Below are positions 7,154 to 11,340 of a stretch of 14,218 nt of DNA, in pieces (the first letter of the stretch is position 1; every line of letters starts with the position of its first letter). The position numbers and the translations under genes were made by a program. Source of the DNA: an uncultured Bacteroidales bacterium (GTDB lineage: Bacteria; Bacteroidota; Bacteroidia; Bacteroidales; UBA932); assembly GCA_902491795.1 (NCBI GenBank), contig CABUIX010000054.1:1-14218 (forward strand), written 5' to 3'. The notes under the pieces are model-generated. The model ran no database searches. It had not been told where the DNA came from and worked only from the letters and a program-made list of their open reading frames with translations.

Positions 7154-8299
7154 ATGAGCGACAGAAAGTTTCTATCCTGTTTCGTGTTCTGCATAATTGC
7201 ATTTGCCGGATGTTACAGGCAAGATAATGTTCATGCGGAATACACGATATCGTTGGATGTTGATGCACTGCTTGAAAACGAGGTGTCAATATTTGATATT
7301 TTCTCCAATGTGGACCTGATATGTCTTGACAACACATATCCGACATCGAATTTTGTAAATGTCGGCGCATCGAACATTGCGAGCGACGGAGAACATATCT
7401 TCATTCTTGACTGGCGGGATCTGAGTGTCCGTAGCTATGATATGGAGGGTGCTCTCGTGGCTTATTCAGACAAGAGAGGAAGAGGTCCAGGGGAGTATGT
7501 GGCGGCGAATCAGATTGCTTACAACGAGGAACTTGACATGGTCGAGATCCTGTGTCCCATGTGCAGAATTTTCAGATATTCCCCGGACACCCTGAAGTTC
7601 GATTCGGTTGTGGATTTCTCTGGACAAGAACTGCTTGCTGCGCATAATTCCTGGCGCAGTGGCGATGAATATATGCTGTTTGTTCATTCCGAGAAGAACA
7701 AGCTTTGGAATCTTGATTCCGGCAGCCTCGAACTGTCATCATACGGATATTGCCCTCCTGAACATCTTGATCATTTTATTTACGCACAGATGCCTTTTTT
7801 TGAGTTCGCCGGCAAACCCTGTTTTTTCCGAACATATGACGGCCTCGTCTATACCTTTGATGTTGGGAAAAGGCGTCTTGTCCCCTATATTGAATGGAAT
7901 TTAGGTAAATATCAGTGTCTTCTTGAGGATATTCCGGAAGATGAAGCCGCTCTTGATGGTTTTGACTTTGTTCTGGAAAATTCAAAAAAAAGGTTCTCTC
8001 CCTTTATAGAGGTCAAGGCATACGGCAGCCGGATTTTTGCCAGCGTGATTCACAATGGCGAGATTCATACCCTCTGTCACGACCTTGCGACCGGCGAGAG
8101 CCTGCTGTTCGAGAAGACGGTCGAGGGGATGCGCTTCCTGCCGGAACTGTTCCTTGACGGGGTGATGTACAAGTTCGTGGACTATGTTTACTTGCCGGAA
8201 TACGTGAACCGAGACATTCTCGACCCGTCCTCACGGGCGGCCTATGACAAGGTGCTCGCGGAGGAAGGTGCCGCGATAGTGCGCTATCGTATGAAATAG
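7154..8299 (+). CDS. 6-bladed beta-propeller lipoprotein, partner of the NVEALA peptide
   Basis: A 381-residue exported lipoprotein. The N-terminus has a hydrophobic signal and lipobox AFAGC with the lipidated Cys at residue 20. The body shows repeated propeller-blade strands such as IFILDWRDLSVRSYDMEGALV and YTFDVGKRRLVPYIEW, and the family signature KRGRGPGEY at 107-115, typical of the Bacteroidota 6-bladed beta-propeller family (DUF5128-like) found beside NVEALA peptide genes. Its role is unknown; a surface or periplasmic binding scaffold is the usual expectation from the fold. It follows the NVEALA gene by 40 bp. Two oddities: the first two thirds are AT-rich while the part after about 8035 is clearly GC-rich, and its last 69 bp overlap the 3' end of the opposing propeller gene. 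A short hairpin (CGATAG/CTATCG, 8274-8289) lies in the overlap but no T run follows, so no terminator is evident. Confidence 0.88.
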   Translation: MSDRKFLSCFVFCIIAFAGCYRQDNVHAEYTISLDVDALLENEVSIFDIFSNVDLICLDNTYPTSNFVNVGASNIASDGEHIFILDWRDLSVRSYDMEGALVAYSDKRGRGPGEYVAANQIAYNEELDMVEILCPMCRIFRYSPDTLKFDSVVDFSGQELLAAHNSWRSGDEYMLFVHSEKNKLWNLDSGSLELSSYGYCPPEHLDHFIYAQMPFFEFAGKPCFFRTYDGLVYTFDVGKRRLVPYIEWNLGKYQCLLEDIPEDEAALDGFDFVLENSKKRFSPFIEVKAYGSRIFASVIHNGEIHTLCHDLATGESLLFEKTVEGMRFLPELFLDGVMYKFVDYVYLPEYVNRDILDPSSRAAYDKVLAEEGAAIVRYRMK

Positions 8300-9370
8300 C
8301 GGTGCGGCGAATCTTCCCTCTTGGATTTCGTATGCGGTGAGAATGCTGTCCCCGTCCTCGTATACGAAGGCGTATATCCGTCCGGCAGCCTCGTCCACGG
8401 CGAAGTCGTCAATGTTGCCGACGACATAGCCCTCTATGAACTCGCCGTCCCAGTCGAACTTCAGTATGTAGTTGACTTTTTCGATGTCGGGATTCATCAT
8501 TTCTTCCATAGTCCGCCCCTTGTATGACGTATACAGGTAATTGTCGGTCGGGTAGAGGCACATATAGGCGGAGACGGTTTCAGGCTTGTGGATGACGCGG
8601 ACCCCGTGCTCATGCGTTATCGTTTCCACATCGGCGTCGAACGTGAAATATTCTCTTGTCTTTTGAGGGATCCCTGAGCCGTCCGTCCTGTAGAACACGA
8701 GCTGGTCGTTGCTGTATCCGGCAGCGGCAAAGCAGCTCTGGTCTGGCTTTACTGCCATGAGGGTCTGGTTCTTCATGAAGAAGGCATTTCCGTTGCCGGC
8801 ATCGCTGTTGTCTCCGGGGTAGACGCCGAAATGGCCTGTACTGCGGCCGTTGCTGTCGAGCAGAGAGAACTGGTGACCGTTGAAATTGCCGTTGGCTATG
8901 TATCCGTTGCCGAAGGGAATGACTTCGTACGGGACTTCGTCGAAACCGAAAGTCATCTCTCCGAGGCAGGTATTGGCCGAAAGCAGTTGCGGGAATGATT
9001 CGGTTGCCGAATACGAACTGATTTTATGGGATGTGACGTCGAAAAGGAAGATTTTGCCGGCATCGTTGTGGTATATCCGCCGTATCATCATCATTTCACC
9101 GGGGCCGCGTCCGACAGGCAAGGTCCGGCGGAAACTGCCGGTATTAAGGTTGATTACAGTTATGAGTTCTCCTTCGAACTTGTCCGTGTAGATGAGCAGT
9201 GAGTCGAGAATCATCGGTCTGGATGGCCTGCCGACGAGCAGACTGTCCCCAATGACGAGAGGCTTCAGCCGACGGAATCCGTCAAAGTCGAACGCTTCTT
9301 GATGGTCGTTGCGGCAACTGCATGTTGCGATTGCCGCAACGATGCAGAAGATGAATCCGATTTTGCGCAT
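8231..9370 (-). CDS. BF3164/TolB-like 6-bladed beta-propeller lipoprotein
   Basis: A 379-residue exported lipoprotein. The signal is MRKIGFIFCIVAAIATC, with Cys at 17 and 19; Cys19 (ATCSC) is the likely lipidation site. VGRGPGEM at 86-93 is the same GRGPGE signature as in the opposing propeller gene, and the blade-like segments (KIFLFDVTSHKISSYS, QLVFYRTDGSG, YILKFDWDGEFIEGYVVG, RIYAFVYEDGDSILTAYEI) agree with the TolB-like/BF3164 lipoprotein family of Bacteroidota. The start lies only 2 nt after the stop of a broken NVEALA gene, so the two were once a coupled peptide/propeller pair. The fold appears complete at about ILTAYEI (near 8305); the last 20 or so residues read into the opposing gene and look like an extension after loss of an earlier stop (inference). 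Function unknown; binding or signalling at the cell envelope is a guess from the fold. Confidence 0.88.
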   Translation of the reverse strand: MRKIGFIFCIVAAIATCSCRNDHQEAFDFDGFRRLKPLVIGDSLLVGRPSRPMILDSLLIYTDKFEGELITVINLNTGSFRRTLPVGRGPGEMMMIRRIYHNDAGKIFLFDVTSHKISSYSATESFPQLLSANTCLGEMTFGFDEVPYEVIPFGNGYIANGNFNGHQFSLLDSNGRSTGHFGVYPGDNSDAGNGNAFFMKNQTLMAVKPDQSCFAAAGYSNDQLVFYRTDGSGIPQKTREYFTFDADVETITHEHGVRVIHKPETVSAYMCLYPTDNYLYTSYKGRTMEEMMNPDIEKVNYILKFDWDGEFIEGYVVGNIDDFAVDEAAGRIYAFVYEDGDSILTAYEIQEGRFAAPLFHTIAHYRGTFLREHLVIGRP

Positions 9371-9372
9371 TG

Positions 9373-9568
9373 CTATATAAGGATGTCAGAGTCAGGGTTG
9401 AAATAGTTGAGATAGAAAGTAACTCCGCCCACCTCCTGTTGAGTAAGGGCTTCAACATTGGCTTCGAAAAGAGTGCCTTGGGATGATTTTCCGGAAGAGA
9501 ATGCATTCAGGAAAATCACCGCAGCCAGAAGAGAGACGGTTCAGGCGATGATAAAGTTGTTTTTTCAT
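9373..9568 (-). pseudogene. Broken NVEALA-family peptide gene
   Basis: Reading the minus strand in the frame ending with TAG at 9373-9375 gives TVSLLAAVIFLNAFSSG, then TLFEANVEALTQQEV, then a short tail ending SDILI. TLFEANVEALTQQEV lines up with ELFEANVEALLNQEL of the intact peptide at 6862-7113; the NVEAL codons are at 9445-9459. The ATG at 9566-9568 is in another frame: removing one A from the six-A run at 9560-9565 restores MKNNFIIA, comparable to MKNLFVSA of the intact copy. An in-frame TGA at 9541-9543 remains after that repair. So there are two lesions, both in the signal region, and the tail has lost all cysteines. The stop is 2 nt before the start of the propeller gene. A sequencing error in the A run could explain only one lesion. 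Confidence 0.8.
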
Positions 9569-9585
9569 AAGTAATTGATTTTTTG

Positions 9586-9616
9586 CAAAATAATAAAAAT
9601 ATAGGTATCCGCCAAG
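9586..9616 (-). promoter_or_regulatory. Promoter candidate for the NVEALA remnant and propeller gene
   Basis: On the minus strand, CTTG (9613-9616) is followed after 19 bp by TTATTTTG (9586-9593). Each box differs by one base from the Bacteroidota -33 (TTTG) and -7 (TAnnTTTG) consensus, and the spacing is as expected. The start of transcription would be about 9579, some ten bases before the ATG at 9568. The region around it (9571-9604) is very AT-rich. Confidence 0.45.
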
Positions 9617-9660
9617 TAGTCATCCGGACATGAAAATTCCGGGAGGAGCCCGGTTTTGTC

Positions 9661-9687
9661 GTTCGCGTCGTTCATGCCGTTCATGCC
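9661..9687. repeat. 9-bp tandem repeat
   Basis: Two exact copies of GTTCATGCC (9670-9678 and 9679-9687) are preceded by one degenerate copy, GTTCGCGTC (9661-9669), and followed by GTTGGGC. The run borders the larger palindromic element at 9709-9867. Confidence 0.75.
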
Positions 9688-9708
9688 GTTGGGCTTCATG
9701 CAATGGAT

Positions 9709-9867
9709 GAGTTCCTGCAAAAGACCTGTCGCAGTGATGTGCTCTGGAAGGGCCTGGGAGAGGGGTGAGTGCGACAGGTCTCCCGGAAATCGTTGGACCT
9801 GTCACAGCAGTATGCCCTGGAGGTGGCTGGGAGGCAGGTGAGTGCGACAGGTGAATTGCAGGAACTC
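9709..9867. repeat. REP/BIME-like palindromic mosaic: two 73-bp units within a 12-bp inverted repeat
   Basis: The element is framed by a perfect 12-bp inverted repeat, GAGTTCCTGCAA (9709-9720) and TTGCAGGAACTC (9856-9867). Inside are four copies of one 10-11-bp word in alternating orientation: GACCTGTCGCA (9723-9733), TGCGACAGGTC (9770-9780), GACCTGTCACA (9796-9806) and TGCGACAGGT (9843-9852). Both the forward and the reverse words repeat with a period of exactly 73 bp, so there are two tandem hairpin units. GGTGAGTGCGACAGGT occurs unchanged at 9764-9779 and 9837-9852. The outer arms 9709-9733 and 9843-9867 are complementary at 22 of 25 positions. This is the architecture of REP/BIME-type intergenic elements; whether copies occur elsewhere in the genome cannot be seen here. 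Confidence 0.8.
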
Positions 9868-9927
9868 CGTCCGGAAGAACGGAAGTAAGAATGGCTGGGA
9901 CCCACCGCGGAAGAACTGACGGACGGA
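9866..9927. repeat. Small inverted and direct repeat set next to the palindromic mosaic
   Basis: TCCGTCCG (9866-9873) and CGGACGGA (9920-9927) form an 8-bp inverted repeat. Within it CGGAAGAAC occurs twice in direct orientation (9872-9880 and 9908-9916), 36 bp apart. It abuts the right end of the 9709-9867 element, sharing its last two bases, and may be part of the same unit. Confidence 0.55.
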
Positions 9928-9969
9928 AAGGAGCAGGCCACGTGATTCATCATGTAAATCAAAGCCAAA

Positions 9970-10000
9970 GCAGGCCCGCTCCGGAAAGGAACGGGCCTGC
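9970..10000 (-). terminator. Terminator of the dehydrogenase/tricorn operon
   Basis: A perfect 9-bp stem, GCAGGCCCG (9970-9978) and CGGGCCTGC (9992-10000), is extended after one mismatch by TCC/GGA around a 5-nt loop. On the minus strand it is followed by a T-rich stretch, TTTGGCTTTGATTT, and it lies 46 bp past the stop codon of the dehydrogenase gene. The T tract is interrupted, so termination may be incomplete. Confidence 0.75.
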
Positions 10001-10046
10001 TGAATTGTATTCCCGGTGCTTGGCCGGACTTGCAGTCCTCAGCCTG

Positions 10047-11321
10047 CTACAGGTTCTCGGCGTGGGAGAGCAGGTAGTTCTCCGCTTCCACGCTCCAGAG
10101 TCCGTTGTGTGCCTTGCAGATTCTGTCGAGTTCGGCATAGACGGGGTTCGTCCTGCCTTTCTCCCCGAATTCCGTGAGTGCGGTCAGAGGCATCTCTATG
10201 TGGGTATAGATGAGCTTCTTTCCTCCAGGTATTGAAGGAAGGTTGAGAGTGGTGTCGATCACTGCGTTCAAGCCTCCTATGTGGGTGACGAGCCCTGCAG
10301 GGTCCATGCCCTTGCCCATAAGGTGCAGAGCTTCCTTCATGTCGTCGGTATTGCCTCCGCTGGTGCCCACTACATGGGTTGAGGCATAGTGGACGTTGTA
10401 GAAGTTGAAGGGAGCCTTGAAGTCTGCCCTTCCGGGGCCGGAGAAGAAGTTGAGGCATCCGTCGAAACCGAGGATGTCATCGGCCTGCTCTACAACAGAC
10501 GGCACTGGAGCCATAACCACGACCTCGTCATATCCTGTGCCTCCGGTGATTTCGCGGAGTGCGGCAACCGGATTCTCAACGGCGCCTGTGTTGATGTAAC
10601 GCAGGTCAATGCCCCTTGATGCGGCAAATTCCTTGGTATAGAGCTGTGCCGCGCGGTCGAGGCGCGCCTGGTCGATGTCGGTTACGACAAAGAGTGCGGG
10701 ATGGCGGTCTTCCCTGTGCAGGACATAGTTGATGCAGGCAAGTCCCATGGGGCCCACGCCGGCGAGCAGCGCCATCTTGCCTCCGTCCTTGATCTCCATT
10801 GAGTGCACGTAGGAGCCGGGGGTGGTGTGGTAGCACGCATGCATTGCGCCTATTACGCAGGAAAGCGGCTCGCTCAGGGACGCGGGATAGAATCCCTCTC
10901 CCTTGTAGGGAAGCAGGCAGCCCTGTTGCATCACTTCTGCGGGTATCACGATATATGTTGCGTCACCTCCGATGTACTTGTAGGAGTATCCGGGGGCTGA
11001 AAGCACACCTACAGGACCGCCTTCCCATGTGAGGGCGGGCTGGATGGAGAACTTGTCGCCCGGCTTGAACTCAGCCTGCCATTTCTTGCCGACTTCCACG
11101 ATCTCGCCGGCGAACTCGTGTCCGATGATTACCGGATTCTCCGCCACATTGTCGGGAACCCTCTTGTGCTCGGGGCCCTGGTGGGCTGCCTTGTATGACG
11201 ACATGCAGATGCTGTCGCTGACGACTTTTGCAAGTATCTCGTCGTCCTTGATCTGCGGGAGCTCGAATTCTTCGAGACGCAGGTCATCTTTGCCGTATAG
11301 GCGTACTGCTTTGGTTTTCAT
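10047..11321 (-). CDS. Zinc-dependent medium-chain dehydrogenase, L-sorbose-1-phosphate reductase (SorE)-like
   Basis: A 424-residue cytoplasmic NAD(P)-dependent oxidoreductase of the medium-chain (sorbitol/threonine dehydrogenase) family. Likely catalytic zinc ligands are Cys39 (DSICMSSYK), His68 with Glu69 (IIGHEFAGEI) and Glu151 (SEPLSC). The cofactor fold has LLAGVGPMGLA (185-195; GVGPMG at 188-193), and the second strand ends in VVTDID (Asp215/Asp217), which favours NAD(H). The four-cysteine structural zinc loop of many relatives is absent: the region at 92-120 (QPALTWEGGPVGVLSAPGYS) has no Cys. Overall sequence, including the start MKTKAVRLYGKDDLRLEEFELP and the length, resembles the SorE/L-sorbose-1-phosphate reductase group that is widespread in Bacteroidota and Firmicutes; the true sugar or polyol substrate is unproven. 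It starts 19 bp after the tricorn peptidase stop, on the same strand, so the two are likely co-transcribed, and a terminator follows. Confidence 0.9.
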   Translation of the reverse strand: MKTKAVRLYGKDDLRLEEFELPQIKDDEILAKVVSDSICMSSYKAAHQGPEHKRVPDNVAENPVIIGHEFAGEIVEVGKKWQAEFKPGDKFSIQPALTWEGGPVGVLSAPGYSYKYIGGDATYIVIPAEVMQQGCLLPYKGEGFYPASLSEPLSCVIGAMHACYHTTPGSYVHSMEIKDGGKMALLAGVGPMGLACINYVLHREDRHPALFVVTDIDQARLDRAAQLYTKEFAASRGIDLRYINTGAVENPVAALREITGGTGYDEVVVMAPVPSVVEQADDILGFDGCLNFFSGPGRADFKAPFNFYNVHYASTHVVGTSGGNTDDMKEALHLMGKGMDPAGLVTHIGGLNAVIDTTLNLPSIPGGKKLIYTHIEMPLTALTEFGEKGRTNPVYAELDRICKAHNGLWSVEAENYLLSHAENL

Positions 11322-11340
11322 TGTTTCTGAGTATTGTTGG

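Larger units (their letters stand above)
9569..10046. other. 478-bp intergenic island with repeats and no credible gene
   Basis: The left 40 bp hold the promoter candidate of the minus-strand propeller cassette. From about 9640 to 9930 the sequence is GC-rich and built of tandem, direct and inverted repeats, listed separately. From 9961 on lies the terminator of the dehydrogenase operon. Short open frames cross this island on both strands, but they are translations of the repeats (for example PVALT..P..SRA..CDRS occurs in two frames) and have no start, signal or family feature. Confidence 0.7.

Noticed and set aside
8274..8301. Bidirectional terminator in the overlap of the two propeller genes
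   Set aside because: The hairpins are only 6 bp (CGATAG/CTATCG, CGCTAT/ATAGCG) and neither strand has a following T run.
9282..9506. Minus-strand 74-codon open frame starting at 9506
   Set aside because: It runs out of frame through the NVEALA remnant and into the start of the propeller gene. Its sequence has no signal or family feature, and the NVEAL motif is in another frame.
9541..9568. Programmed frameshifting at the A run (A AAA AAC) to express the second NVEALA peptide
   Set aside because: The needed shift is +1 (or -2), not the -1 shift such heptamers support, and a TGA at 9541-9543 would still stop translation.
9709..9867. Possible CRISPR array in the 73-bp periodic repeats
   Set aside because: Only two units, strongly palindromic, with similar rather than unique sequence between the repeated words, and no cas genes.
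9620..9968. Overlapping short open frames on both strands (for example minus 9620-9805 and 9696-9968, plus 9656-9841)
   Set aside because: They translate the palindromic and tandem repeats; the same peptide words recur in different frames, which is expected of repeats and not of genes.
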